Assembly: GCA_010671905.1 (NCBI GenBank)
Contig: JAAHII010000001.1
Coordinates: forward strand, 2,666,001 to 2,730,000
From: Leptolyngbya sp. SIOISBB
Lineage (GTDB): Bacteria; Cyanobacteriota; Cyanobacteriia; Phormidesmidales; Phormidesmidaceae
Direction: 5' to 3'
DNA: 64,000 bases
Shown: one piece after another, positions 27,667 to 39,150 of the stretch
Position numbering within the stretch: the first letter of the stretch is position 1
How the letters are laid out: each line of letters starts with the position of its first letter
Notes under the pieces: model-generated
Databases searched by the model: none
Seen by the model: only the letters and a program-made list of their open reading frames with translations
What the model was told of the DNA's origin: nothing
Program-made: the position numbers and the translations under genes

Positions 27667-28005
27667 ATGGCCATCGCCGTTGGCATGATCGAAACCTTAG
27701 GCTTTCCAGCCGTTGTAGAAGCTGCAGATGCCATGGTGAAAGCAGCTCGTGTGACCCTGGTGGGCTATGAAAAGATTGGTAGTGGTCGCGTTACTGTGAT
27801 CGTCCGTGGTGACGTCTCCGAAGTGCAAGCTTCGGTCTCCGCTGGCGTCGAAAATGTGAAACGAGTTAATGGCGGTCAAGTTCTCTCCACTCACATCATT
27901 GCTCGTCCTCACGAAAACTTGGAATTTGTCTTGCCTATTCGGTATACCGAGGCAGTAGAACAGTTTCGCGAGAGCGTGAGTGGCATTCGCCCTTACGGTC
28001 GTTAG
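27667..28005 (+). CDS. ccmK1: Carboxysome shell hexamer protein CcmK1
   Basis: A 112-residue BMC protein, paralogue of the preceding one, with pore loop KIGSGR and a longer C-terminal tail ending SGIRPYGR, which is the CcmK1 hallmark. It forms shell hexamers, possibly mixed with CcmK2. Preceded by AAAGGAG; ccmL follows 13 bp after its stop. Confidence 0.95.
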   Translation: MAIAVGMIETLGFPAVVEAADAMVKAARVTLVGYEKIGSGRVTVIVRGDVSEVQASVSAGVENVKRVNGGQVLSTHIIARPHENLEFVLPIRYTEAVEQFRESVSGIRPYGR

Positions 28006-28018
28006 GTAAGCACTTAAT

Positions 28019-28321
28019 ATGCTTTTGGCTAAAGTTCGCGGCACAGTTGTCAGTACCTGTAAAGAGCCGAGTCTAAGTGGCGTTAAGTTCTTAATGGTGC
28101 AGCTCATTAGTGATACGGGTGAGCCCCTACCAGATTACGAAGTTGCTGCTGATGTCGTGGGCGCAGGGCCGGGAGAGTGGGTGCTGATTACCCGAGGTAG
28201 CGGTGCTCGGGAACATCAGGGATATCACGATCGCCCGGTAGATGCAGCGGTAATCGCGATCGTCGACACAGTCTCTCTGAGTTCAGGCACGCTTTACAGC
28301 AAGCGTGATGATTTCAGTTGA
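28019..28321 (+). CDS. ccmL: Carboxysome vertex pentamer protein CcmL
   Basis: A 100-residue BMC-P/EutN protein: MLLAKVRGTVVSTCKEPSL, GVKFLMVQLISDTGE, VVGAGPGEWVLITRGSGARE, and PVDAAVIAIVDTV. Pentamers cap the twelve vertices of the shell. An intrinsic-terminator-like hairpin follows its stop codon, before ccmM. Confidence 0.95.
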   Translation: MLLAKVRGTVVSTCKEPSLSGVKFLMVQLISDTGEPLPDYEVAADVVGAGPGEWVLITRGSGAREHQGYHDRPVDAAVIAIVDTVSLSSGTLYSKRDDFS

Positions 28322-28334
28322 TTTAAGAGTCTGA

Positions 28335-28368
28335 GGGGACGGTTCAGATCGGGTGCCGTCCCCTTTTT
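28335..28368 (+). terminator. Terminator-like hairpin between ccmL and ccmM
   Basis: GGGGACGG (28335-28342) pairs with CCGTCCCC (28356-28363) around a 13-base loop, directly followed by TTTTT. This is a canonical intrinsic terminator shape inside the ccm operon. It could lower ccmMNO expression relative to the shell genes. Confidence 0.75.
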
Positions 28369-28433
28369 GTGGACAAACGTCGCTACTGCTACCGCCGCGA
28401 GAGGGCAGATAAATCAAGGGAGGTATCGGGTTC

Positions 28434-30395
28434 ATGTTGACCCGGCATACAGCAGCCCCGCCAATATCTTGGTCGCAAAAATCAGTGAAACCGATGATAG
28501 ACGCTACCGCAATCGTGCATAACTTTGCTGAGGTTGTCGGCAACGTGCAGATTGCTGGCGATGTTTTGGTGGCACCAGGAGCGGCGATTAGAGCAGATGC
28601 TCATACTGTTTTTGGCATCGGTGCGGGTGCCACGATTCAAAACGGCGTCGTCATCCATGCATTGCGCGAGGGCCGAGTACTCGGCGATGATGACCAATCC
28701 TATTCGGTATGGCTTGGTCGTAACGCCTGTATTGCTCACAAAGCCATCATTCAAGGACCTGCCTACATTGGCGATAACGCTTTTGTAGGCTTTCGCTCTA
28801 CGGTTTTTAACGCGCGTTTAGGGGCTGGGTGCGTTGTGATGATGCATGCCCTGGTGCAAGATGTTGAGATTCCGCCGGGCAAAATTGTGCCCTCAGGGGC
28901 AGTTATTACTCAGCAAGAGCAGGCTGATCGCCTAGCCGATGCTCATGAACAAGATTTCGCCTTTGTTGAAGAATTAACCACCATCAATCAAGCGCTGCGA
29001 GCAGGTTATGGGCAGGCGACAGCGGCGTCACCTCAGTCTGCAAACCCAGTCGCTCAGCGCGATCGCTCACCGCTAACCTCTATCGCTCAAGACAACGGAA
29101 CTAAAACCATGCAATCTCAAAGACTGACCACCGATGTCGTACAGCAAGTACGACAACTGCTGAGCCAAGGGTACAGAATCGGCACAGAACATGCTGACGC
29201 CCGCCGCTATCGGAGTAATGTCTGGCAAACCTGCAGCCCCATTCAATCGACCCGTGAGGGTGATGTTTTGACCGCTTTAGAAGGCTGCTTGGCTGAACAT
29301 GTCGGTGAATATGTCCGCCTCTTTGGGATTGATCCGGTCGCGAAAAGTCGGATTGCACCGATTACAATTCAGCGACCTGATGGCAAAGCGATGGAAGTGA
29401 AAACTCGCTCAGTGCCATTGGCGAGCCGGCCCAGTTCGGCAGCCAGTGGTCACACGTCTAGTCAAGCTAGTGGCGATCTCGGTCAACAAGTCCGTAATTG
29501 GCTCAGTCAGGGATATCGCATCGGGTTAGAACACGCCGATGCCCGCCGTTTTCGTAGCAATGTTTGGCAAAGCTGTTCACCGGTGCAGTCCAGCAGCGAG
29601 CGCGAAGTGATGGCGGCTCTGCAAGCCTGTATGCGTGAGCACCAAGGTGAATATGTCCGGATGTTTGGGATTGACCCAGTCGCGAAGAAACGGATTTCTC
29701 CGGTGACGATTCAAAGACCGGATGGACCGGCTGCCTTTAGCGCCTCAGGGAGTACAGCCGCGACGTCTCTTGGTAGCTCGGGCAATTATGCTGCGGCCTC
29801 AATAGCCCCCTCAGGTCAACTCTCGGGAGAGGTCGTGCAGCGAGTGAGAAGCTTGTTGAGTCAAGGATTCAAGATTGGTACTGAGCATGCTGACACGCGA
29901 AGATTTCGCAGTAATGTCTGGCAAACTTGTACCCCTCTTGTCGCAAGCCGCGATGCTGATGTGTTATCTGCTCTCAATGCCTGTATACAAGAACATGCTG
30001 GCGAGTATGTCCGCGTGTTTGGTATCGATCCGGTCGCCAAAAAGCGATTGGAACCCATCATCATTCACCGCCCTGGCCAGGCGAGCAGCAACGGTCATGC
30101 CGTTAGTCAATCCTTTCAAAATGGGGCTTCGCCTGCGGCTCCAGCACCGGCTTACAACACTGTTAGTCATAACGGGCATCAACCTCTGTCTGAAGATGTG
30201 GTGCAACAGGTCAGGCAGCTCATCGGCCAAGGCTATCGCATCAGCCTAGAACATGCTGATGTCCGACGATATCGCAGTGGTGCGTGGCAAACGGGGGCCA
30301 TGATTGAGGGCCAGAATCCTTCGACGGTGCTATCGGCACTTGAGTCCGGTTTGGCATCTCACGCAGGGGGAGTATGTCCGGCTCGTGGGCGTTGA
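28434..30395 (+). CDS. ccmM: Carboxysome assembly protein CcmM (gamma-CA domain plus four SSUL repeats; last repeat frameshifted)
   Basis: Residues 1-200 are the gamma-carbonic-anhydrase-like trimer domain ([50 protein letters not shown]). Four RbcS-like SSUL repeats begin near residues 228, 345, 463 and 585 (pattern [20 protein letters not shown]). Repeats 1-3 carry the Cys pair (WQTC/WQSC and a Cys near EGC/QAC/NAC) used for redox control of Rubisco condensation; repeat 4 lacks both. In repeat 4 a G5 run (30366-30370) shifts the frame and truncates the protein at 653 residues. With four Gs translation continues as [13 protein letters not shown] to a stop at 30444 (669 residues). An in-frame ATG at 29109 could start the short M35-like isoform. 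Confidence 0.93.
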   Translation: MLTRHTAAPPISWSQKSVKPMIDATAIVHNFAEVVGNVQIAGDVLVAPGAAIRADAHTVFGIGAGATIQNGVVIHALREGRVLGDDDQSYSVWLGRNACIAHKAIIQGPAYIGDNAFVGFRSTVFNARLGAGCVVMMHALVQDVEIPPGKIVPSGAVITQQEQADRLADAHEQDFAFVEELTTINQALRAGYGQATAASPQSANPVAQRDRSPLTSIAQDNGTKTMQSQRLTTDVVQQVRQLLSQGYRIGTEHADARRYRSNVWQTCSPIQSTREGDVLTALEGCLAEHVGEYVRLFGIDPVAKSRIAPITIQRPDGKAMEVKTRSVPLASRPSSAASGHTSSQASGDLGQQVRNWLSQGYRIGLEHADARRFRSNVWQSCSPVQSSSEREVMAALQACMREHQGEYVRMFGIDPVAKKRISPVTIQRPDGPAAFSASGSTAATSLGSSGNYAAASIAPSGQLSGEVVQRVRSLLSQGFKIGTEHADTRRFRSNVWQTCTPLVASRDADVLSALNACIQEHAGEYVRVFGIDPVAKKRLEPIIIHRPGQASSNGHAVSQSFQNGASPAAPAPAYNTVSHNGHQPLSEDVVQQVRQLIGQGYRISLEHADVRRYRSGAWQTGAMIEGQNPSTVLSALESGLASHAGGVCPARGR

Positions 30396-30456
30396 TCCAC
30401 AAGCGAAGCGGCGGGTACTGGAAACGACGATTCAGCGACCATAGTGATTTTCTTGC

Positions 30457-31062
30457 ATGGTGCAGGCACATGAACAGCTAACGGCAGTGGATTATTACAT
30501 CGGCGGCAATGTGGAAGTTGCGCCTGATGTTGCGATCGCTGCTGGGGTTGTCTTAGAAGCCGCACCTGGGGCTCGACTCATTATCGCCTCAGGGGTTTGC
30601 ATTGGCACGGGCGTGATTGTGCAAGCCGCTAGTGGCAAGCTGGTGATCGGCATCGGGGTGAACTTAGGGTCAGGAGTATTGATTGTCGGCCAGGGGATTG
30701 TCGGCCCCCATGCCTGTATCGGTGCTGACAGCTCACTGCTAAATCCCCAGGTGACCGCAGGGGCAGCGATTCCAGCGCGCTCCTTACTGGGAGTGAACAA
30801 CCAGAACCCAGGTAACCCCGAGCACAATGGGCACAGCAGTCCATCGGCGAATGGGCAGGATGGTCAATCTGACTCCTCCCACTCGGATGAAGACACGGCC
30901 CACATGCCGGAGCCAGCCATCGCTGAAGTCACCGAGTCAGAGGCCGAGGCCGGCCTAGCACCAGCCCGCATCGTCTATGGTCGTGAGCAAGTGACTCAAC
31001 TGATGCAAACCTTGTTTCCCCATCGGGATACCCTCAACGGCAATGGTAAAGGTACGTCCTGA
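30457..31062 (+). CDS. ccmN: Carboxysome assembly protein CcmN
   Basis: A 201-residue protein. Residues 1-120 form a left-handed beta-helix of hexapeptide repeats that binds the CcmM gamma-CA domain. A low-complexity linker (about 120-175) leads to an amphipathic C-terminal encapsulation peptide (VYGREQVTQLMQTLFPHRD) that contacts CcmK shell proteins. The full adapter architecture is visible. It starts 12 bp after the restored ccmM stop codon. Confidence 0.93.
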   Translation: MVQAHEQLTAVDYYIGGNVEVAPDVAIAAGVVLEAAPGARLIIASGVCIGTGVIVQAASGKLVIGIGVNLGSGVLIVGQGIVGPHACIGADSSLLNPQVTAGAAIPARSLLGVNNQNPGNPEHNGHSSPSANGQDGQSDSSHSDEDTAHMPEPAIAEVTESEAEAGLAPARIVYGREQVTQLMQTLFPHRDTLNGNGKGTS

Positions 31063-31151
31063 TATGACAATTTAGCGGTGTCTGCCCGACACTGGCGCTC
31101 AGAGTTCTTACAATAAAAGCACGCCCGTTCATCATTCTGTGAGGCCCCGCA

Positions 31152-32003
31152 ATGGTGGCAACTGATTCTCAAAAGCTAACGCTGGCAAAACCCTCTCCCC
31201 ATGCTCAGCGATGGGGGTCAAAATTGAGGGGAGCAGCCTTGGGCCTCGTCTCAACCCAAAGCTTTCCGGCAGTAGTGGGCACCGCCGATGCCATGCTCAA
31301 ATCTTCTGATGTCATGCTCATCGGGTATGAAAAAACGGGCGCGGGGCACTGCACGGCAGTCGTGCGAGGGGGCGTTGCTGATGTTCGTATGGCCGTTGAG
31401 GCTGGAACCGCCACGGCAAAACAGTTTGGCCAGTTCATTTCGGCGTCTTTGATTCCTCGCCCCCTACCTAACCTAGAAGCTGTTCTCCCCATCTGCATGC
31501 ATTTAGACGAGCTCGATCGCATGGGCAAAGGGCGAGTCGGCAGTGGGGCTTTGGGCTTGTTAGAAACCCGTGGTTTTCCCGCCATGGTGGGAGCGGCGGA
31601 CGCGATGACGAAAGCCGCAGAGGTGCAAGTTGTGGCCCATCAGTCTATTGGCGATGGCTTGTGTACGGTGATTATTCGCGGGTCGCTGTCTAACGTGGCG
31701 ATCGCCGTCGAAGCTGGCATGCACGAAGCCGAACGCATCGGTGAACTCCATGCAGTCATGGTCATTCCTCGACCGCTGGACGACTTAGAGCAATCGCTGC
31801 CGCAAGCCGAAGAAGTCGAAACTCCGCAACCTGTCCGACTGCCGATCAAGCTCGAAGAAAAAGAGAAAGAACTGGTGTCATTACCAGAAACAGCTGCCGC
31901 AGAGGTGTCTCAAGAAATGGCAGTCCCCGAACCGACAGACGTACCCGTGCCGCCAAAGGTCGTGCCGCAACCACCGCCCTTGCAAGCAGGCGAACTAGAT
32001 TAA
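31152..32003 (+). CDS. ccmO: Tandem-BMC carboxysome shell protein CcmO
   Basis: A 283-residue protein with two BMC domains: about residues 28-115 (GAALGLVSTQSFPAVVGTAD, pore region KTGAGHC) and about 130-215 (GALGLLETRGFPAMVGAADA, SIGDGLC). A charged, Pro-rich tail of about 65 residues follows. CcmO forms pseudohexameric trimers needed for shell closure. The tail is longer than usual. Completes a contiguous ccmK2-K1-L-M-N-O operon. Confidence 0.92.
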   Translation: MVATDSQKLTLAKPSPHAQRWGSKLRGAALGLVSTQSFPAVVGTADAMLKSSDVMLIGYEKTGAGHCTAVVRGGVADVRMAVEAGTATAKQFGQFISASLIPRPLPNLEAVLPICMHLDELDRMGKGRVGSGALGLLETRGFPAMVGAADAMTKAAEVQVVAHQSIGDGLCTVIIRGSLSNVAIAVEAGMHEAERIGELHAVMVIPRPLDDLEQSLPQAEEVETPQPVRLPIKLEEKEKELVSLPETAAAEVSQEMAVPEPTDVPVPPKVVPQPPPLQAGELD

Positions 32004-32149
32004 ATTCGCTGTTCTGGGATGGCAAAAACCAAGATATGAGAGGGATTCTGTCGCTCATCATCAGGCAACACACATGCCCTGACCACGACAAACCGGCATC
32101 TTTCGTCCCATTCTCATCAAATGAGGTGAGCGATCGCTGCACGGATTCA

Positions 32150-33175
32150 TCACTGGGCAGCAAATTCTTTAACAGTTATCCACACATCTTCTAAGAGGCT
32201 GCTGGAATCAGCGTCAAACCATGTAATGTCATGCTTGCGGAACCAGGTTCGCTGTCGCTTCGCAAATTGCCAAGTATTTTTGACGATAAGTTGCTGCGCT
32301 GCCGCCAGCGAATAATCGCCAGCAAGATAACCCAGAATCTCGGCGTAGCCTAGCGTTTTCAATAATGGCAAATCAGCACCGTAACGCTGGCAGAGTTGCT
32401 CCACCTCAGCCACTAATCCATGGTCAATCATCTGACGTGTACGCTGCTGAATCCGAATTTTGAGAGCCTCAGGCTCGCCATCCAATCCTATATATAGGAC
32501 AGGATAATCAGGCGGGTGCCGACCTTGTTGAGCAGACAAGGGCAGCCCCGTCACATAAACCACCTCTAACGCGCGGATGGTGCGAACTGCATCATTGGGA
32601 TGAATCCGCTGACTGGCTTTTAGATCCGCTTGCTGCAACATGGCATAACAATGAACCTGACCTAGCCGAGTGAGCTGTGATCGCAGCCCTGGTTGCGGCG
32701 CCACTGGAGGAATTTGCAAGCCATCCACCACGGATGAAATGTAAAGTCCTGTACCACCCACCAGGCAAGGTAAACATTCTCCGGTATCGTGTATCTGCTT
32801 GATCAGGACTTGAGCATCGTGCTGATACTCTGCAACGGTCATTGCCTCCGTTGGGTCGCGGATATCAATCAAGTAATGAGGGGCGCGTGATCGCTCCACC
32901 AGCGTCGGTTTAGCAGTCCCAATATCAAGTTCTCGATAAACCAGACGCGAATCCGCACTCAGGACACTGATGGGGAGACGTTCTGCCAACGCCAATGAGA
33001 GTCCGGTTTTACCCGTAGCCGTAGGCCCCGCGATCGCGATCAGGCATGGCAAGACTGCTTGACCCTGCATATAGCGTAGGTCAAGTGTATTATTCGACTG
33101 TGGGGTAGCAGACATAGAGTCTTGCGATAACATCCCTGTTTCAAGTATCCCCAGAAACTGCCCTATGCACTGCAT
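32150..33175 (-). CDS. miaA: tRNA dimethylallyltransferase MiaA
   Basis: Transfers the dimethylallyl group to A37 of tRNAs reading UNN codons. Walker A is GPTATGKTG (about residue 50 of the longest frame), then SADSRLVYRELDIGTAKPT and PHYLIDIRDPTE, and a C-terminal WQFAKRQRTWFRKH. The longest frame (341 residues from 33175) has an atypical 35-40-residue leader; ATG at 33115 or 33070 is a more usual start. Divergent from gyrB. Confidence 0.93.
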   Translation of the reverse strand: MQCIGQFLGILETGMLSQDSMSATPQSNNTLDLRYMQGQAVLPCLIAIAGPTATGKTGLSLALAERLPISVLSADSRLVYRELDIGTAKPTLVERSRAPHYLIDIRDPTEAMTVAEYQHDAQVLIKQIHDTGECLPCLVGGTGLYISSVVDGLQIPPVAPQPGLRSQLTRLGQVHCYAMLQQADLKASQRIHPNDAVRTIRALEVVYVTGLPLSAQQGRHPPDYPVLYIGLDGEPEALKIRIQQRTRQMIDHGLVAEVEQLCQRYGADLPLLKTLGYAEILGYLAGDYSLAAAQQLIVKNTWQFAKRQRTWFRKHDITWFDADSSSLLEDVWITVKEFAAQ

Positions 33176-33260
33176 GAGCGGGTTTGTGCTAAAATTTTAG
33201 GGTCTTTTGACTTAAGCTGCGGCCAGAGGCGTTGATGCGCCATTTAGGAGTAAGGATTTT

Positions 33261-35201
<1,941 letters not shown>

Positions 35202-35301
35202 GGTTTCAGCGATCTGCTTTTTTGATCTCTGAACCCATATCGTCCTATGGTGAAAGGACTGCAAACCCAGACACCTCAAGCTTTAGGAGTAGGAAAATAC
35301 C

Positions 35302-36586
35302 GTGCTAAGACGTCATTTGAGCCCGACCGTCGCGATTTTGCTCGGCCTGTCTTTTTTGGCGGCCTGTGAGGGTGGTCAGCCCACCACCGACGAAGGCGGT
35401 GCCGGTACCGTGACCGTGCTAGGAGTCGTTGTAGGCGAACAGCAAGAGAAGCTGGAAGCAGCGTTTGCCCCGTTCGAAGCCGAGACGGGAATTGACGTCA
35501 TTTACGAAGGCACGGATGCGTTTGCAACGCTCTTACCCGTCCGCGTAGAATCCGGCGATGCACCGGATATTGCCATGTTTCCCCAACCAGGGTTAATGGC
35601 GGATTTTGCTCAATCAGGGCAACTGGTTCCGATTACGAACTTCATGGACCCCAGTGCCCTGGCAGCAGCATATCCCCAAGACTGGCTCACCCTGGGCACT
35701 GTGGGCGGAGAGCTGTATGGCGTTTGGTTTCGCGCCTCGGTAAAAAGTCTAGTCTGGTACAACCCCCAAGCCTTTGAAGCTGCAGGCTACACCATTCCTA
35801 CGACCTGGGATGAAATGATTGCCCTCAGCGACCAAATCGTCGCCGACGGGAACACCCCCTGGTGCCTGGGTATGGAAAGCGGTGATGCTACCGGTTGGGT
35901 CGGCACGGATTGGGTCGAAGACATTATGCTGCGGACGGCTGGCCCAGAGGTTTATGACCAATGGATTACTCATGATATTGCGTTTAATGCTGAGCCCGTC
36001 CAAACCGCATTTGAGGAATTTGGCAATATTGTGCTGAATCCTGATTATGTTTCGGGTGGAACGGTCGGGGCCATCAGCACCCCCCTTTGGTGATTCGATT
36101 CAGGGTCTGTTTGGCGATACTCCCCGTTGTTATCTGCACCGACAAGCAAATTTCATTGCCAGCTTCTTGCCTGAGGAGGCGTCGCCAGGTAAAACTATTG
36201 CCGTTTTTCCGTTACCAGGAATTGATGCCGAATTTGGGACTCCGGTCTTAGTTGCTGGCGATGTCTTTGCCATGTTCAATGACACGCCCGAGGCACAAGC
36301 ACTGATGGAATATTTAACGACACCAGAAGCCCATGCTGTCTGGGCTGGCCTTGGCGGATTTATCTCGCCCCATAACGAGGTCGGTCTGGATGTTTATCCG
36401 GATGCAGTCACCCAACAACAGGCTGAGATTCTGGCTGAGGCAGAAATTGTGCGTTTTGATGGCTCGGACATGATGCCTGGAGTCGTCGGTACAGGGACGT
36501 TCTGGAGTGGCATTGTGGACTATGTCGGTGGCGAGGACGTGGAAAGAGTGTTATCTGACATTGAAGCCAGTTGGCCGAGTGAATAG
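35302..36586 (+). pseudogene. Sugar ABC transporter substrate-binding lipoprotein, frameshifted
   Basis: Two plus-strand frames (35302-36093 and 36047-36586) join into a 427-residue protein when one C is removed from the C6 run 36080-36085 (GAISTP followed by FGDSIQG). Lipoprotein signal with lipobox LAAC (Cys about residue 22), then a type-I solute-binding fold similar to alpha-glucoside/glucosylglycerol binding proteins (EAETGIDVIYEGTDAF, GDAPDIAMFPQPGLM, WYNPQAFEAAGYTIPTTWDE). No permease or ATPase gene is adjacent. Break may be a sequence error. Confidence 0.82.
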
Positions 36587-36617
36587 TCTTTGTGCTCTCA
36601 TTTACATCTGACCCGAG

Positions 36618-36650
36618 AGGGAACGCAACGGTCACTGAGCGTTCCCTTTG
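36618..36650 (+). terminator. Terminator after the sugar-binding protein gene
   Basis: AGGGAACGC (36618-36626) pairs with GCGTTCCCT (36639-36647) around a 12-base loop, followed by a short TT. It begins 32 bp after the stop codon. Confidence 0.7.
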
Positions 36651-36860
36651 CGGCATAAGTTAGATTTATTAATGATGCGTCTCAAAGCAATGACATCGGT
36701 TTTCCCTCAAGGCGATCCTCGCTGCCTCGCCGCTGTGAGAACTTGGCAGAAAAAAAGATTCAACAAACTGCTGTTTGAAAGATGAAGGGAGCGACGGCAT
36801 CTGGTCAGGGTCGAGCACTACTTCCTGAATACTAACCGTTGCTGTTCACTCGCTACTGGA

Positions 36861-39132
36861 TTATAGAGAAAGAGTCGCCCAAGCCGCTGAGCGTAGAGCC
36901 AGCACATGTTCAGGCGGCAAATCAGTATTCTCATTCTCCTGTAGTTGGGCACTCGCTTGGTTAAGATCCTGCAGAAGCGCTTGAGCCATTGCTAAAGGAT
37001 CTGGAACCGTTGCCCAGCGATCACTCTGGTAGCGAAATTCTGTCGTTTTCAGAGTTTTCCAGGTTTTGAACAGGGGTGCAGTGCAGGCGATCGCAAAGAC
37101 CTCTGTTGTTCGCAACGAAGATAAAGAAAAGGAGGTATCAGGCATTTGCGGATATTTAACAGAAGTGTCGCCAGGCAAGATACTCTCCTGAGCGATCGCG
37201 TGGCTGGTCTGCTCACTCCCTTCCACAATATCCAAAGGTGGACAATATACTGATAAGCGAGTCTTATCGATGACACTGACCAGTAGATAGTAAACGGTAT
37301 CGACGCCCGCATTAGCTAACCGAATTTGATATTTCTCAGGGCGATTACGAGTCAGAGACCCAAAGGTTATGATGCTAGATTTACTCAAATCAGTACTACT
37401 GAGTTGACGCGATCGCAGCGTTTCCTCCAGCCATAGGAGTTGGCTATTTGGGGCTTGGGTTTCTAAGACTAGCCGTACTGGCAAGCGCGACGAAACTGGG
37501 TTAAGCGTTAACCGCAGCATTTTCACAGCTAATAGGCTGTGTAAGGTACCCATTAGTCTAGTCACCGCTGTTTTGACCGCTTCCTCCTCCTCAGCTGTCG
37601 TACCAGCAATCAGCGAAGCATTAGGTGTAAACAGGCCATAACCAGGCGGTATGACATCGCTTTCAGACGTGGTCTTGGCACCACCTGCAGTAGTTGAGTC
37701 AAGATCTGTCGATAGTTCAGACAATTGCAGCAGCGAGCGACTTTTACCAAACAGGCAATCGGCAGCTCTTTCACCAGGCGCAATGGTCGAAATATGAGAC
37801 ATCCCCGCTAGGGCGCTGGTGGCATCAACTCGCTCGATACGTTCTAATGCTGGGTCCAGGGCAAGTGTAAGCGCTATTTCTTTTGGCAAGCGCCGCTCAA
37901 CCTCAATCACCGGCACCCCAGCCGATAACGCTTGAGCATTAGTCAAGGTCACCTTAGCCCGTAGACCATCGACTTCCTTAACAGACAGGATGCTATCGGG
38001 CACTGAGAGCAGTCCTGGGAGCCTCGGTAAAGGCTGTAATCGTAATCCCAACTCACTATAGGGCAACAGAATGGACGGCAAGCCGCCGAGCCAGACAATT
38101 GCACTTTGATTAACGGGATCAACGCTTTGGAGCACACCATCAGCAGCTGGCTGAGGGAGGCGCCCTGACAAAAGCGGAATCCCTGGACGCTTGGTTGAGG
38201 TTTTGCCAAACACTTGCGACGATTGCTCGCCCCCCGTCCACGCTGAAAGTTTGCGATCAACTCGATGCATAAACCATTGCTGGCGCTGAGCTGGCATACT
38301 CATCCAGATTTGCTGCGTCAGGGCATACGTAAATAATCCTGCACTGAAGCCAGGCCAATTGCCTTCGAGCGCGAGCGCGCCATCTAAACATGGCTGTAAC
38401 AGCATACCGGGCCAATTAGCTGTCAAAGACGGCCAAGCCTGGGTCGGCTGCGTCAGCGGTGTCTCCCCAAGAGAGCGCCATGCCCCATTCGACACGGCAG
38501 GACGAGAGCGCACCCGAAAGTTGCCGCGCTGCACCGTTGAGAATGGCGCCGGACTCGCATCAATAACCGTCAACACCTTGACTCCCCGCAAGTTAGCCAA
38601 GAGTTGTGACAGATTTTCGACAAATAGATCTTGAACTACAGGCGTTTCATCCTCAGGCCAGCGACTATCAGCTGCTACCAGAGTGGGCAGCGCCGTTACC
38701 GTCGACTTATCTAAAAAAGACGCCTGGCTCCCTAAGCCACTGAAATGAAAGAGCACCGTGTCGCCCGGTTGAGCCTGATTGACTAAGTGCTCTTGCACAG
38801 CTGTTAAGATTTTGCTGACCGTAGCTTCTGCATCAAGCAGAGTAACGATGTTTCCGGGTAAAACCCCCAATCGTTGCACGAGTAACTCGCGCTGCAGATC
38901 GATATCAGTGAGAGCCCCCTGCAAAACCGTATCTTTATCAATGACTGGGGGGAACCTGCCAAGTACTAATCGGATAGTCATTAATCCCAACTAATACTGC
39001 AAAACACTGATTCGCCTCTGCCACAGCCTGCTGATAGGTCCCTGCAGAACCAGCCAGCCAGCTATCCGTGACGCCAAGGGCAGCAAGGACAGCACTTACA
39101 CGCTGCAAAAAATCTCGTCGTCCCAGCGTCAC
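36861..39132 (-). pseudogene. Tat-exported caspase-like (C14) protein lacking the catalytic Cys; frameshifted
   Basis: Two minus-strand frames (39132-38938 and 38990-36861) join into 756 residues when one G is removed from the G6 run 38947-38952 (STWQVPP followed by VIDKDTV). The N-terminus has a twin-arginine signal (MTLGRRDFLQR plus hydrophobic stretch). A caspase-fold domain follows (FAVLVGINDYPIS; VLFHFSGLGSQ with the catalytic His). At the usual D-x-C-x-SG site the sequence is VIDASPAPFS, so the nucleophile is missing and it is probably a pseudoprotease. The C-terminal half resembles DUF4384-type modules (ANAGVDTVYYLLVSVIDKT). Break may be a sequence error. Confidence 0.75.
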
Positions 39133-39150
39133 AGCAGGGTTATCCCTTTT

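Noticed and set aside
27697-28107. 136-codon minus-strand ORF opposite ccmK1 and ccmL
   Set aside because: Shadow; also spans the ccmK1-ccmL junction.
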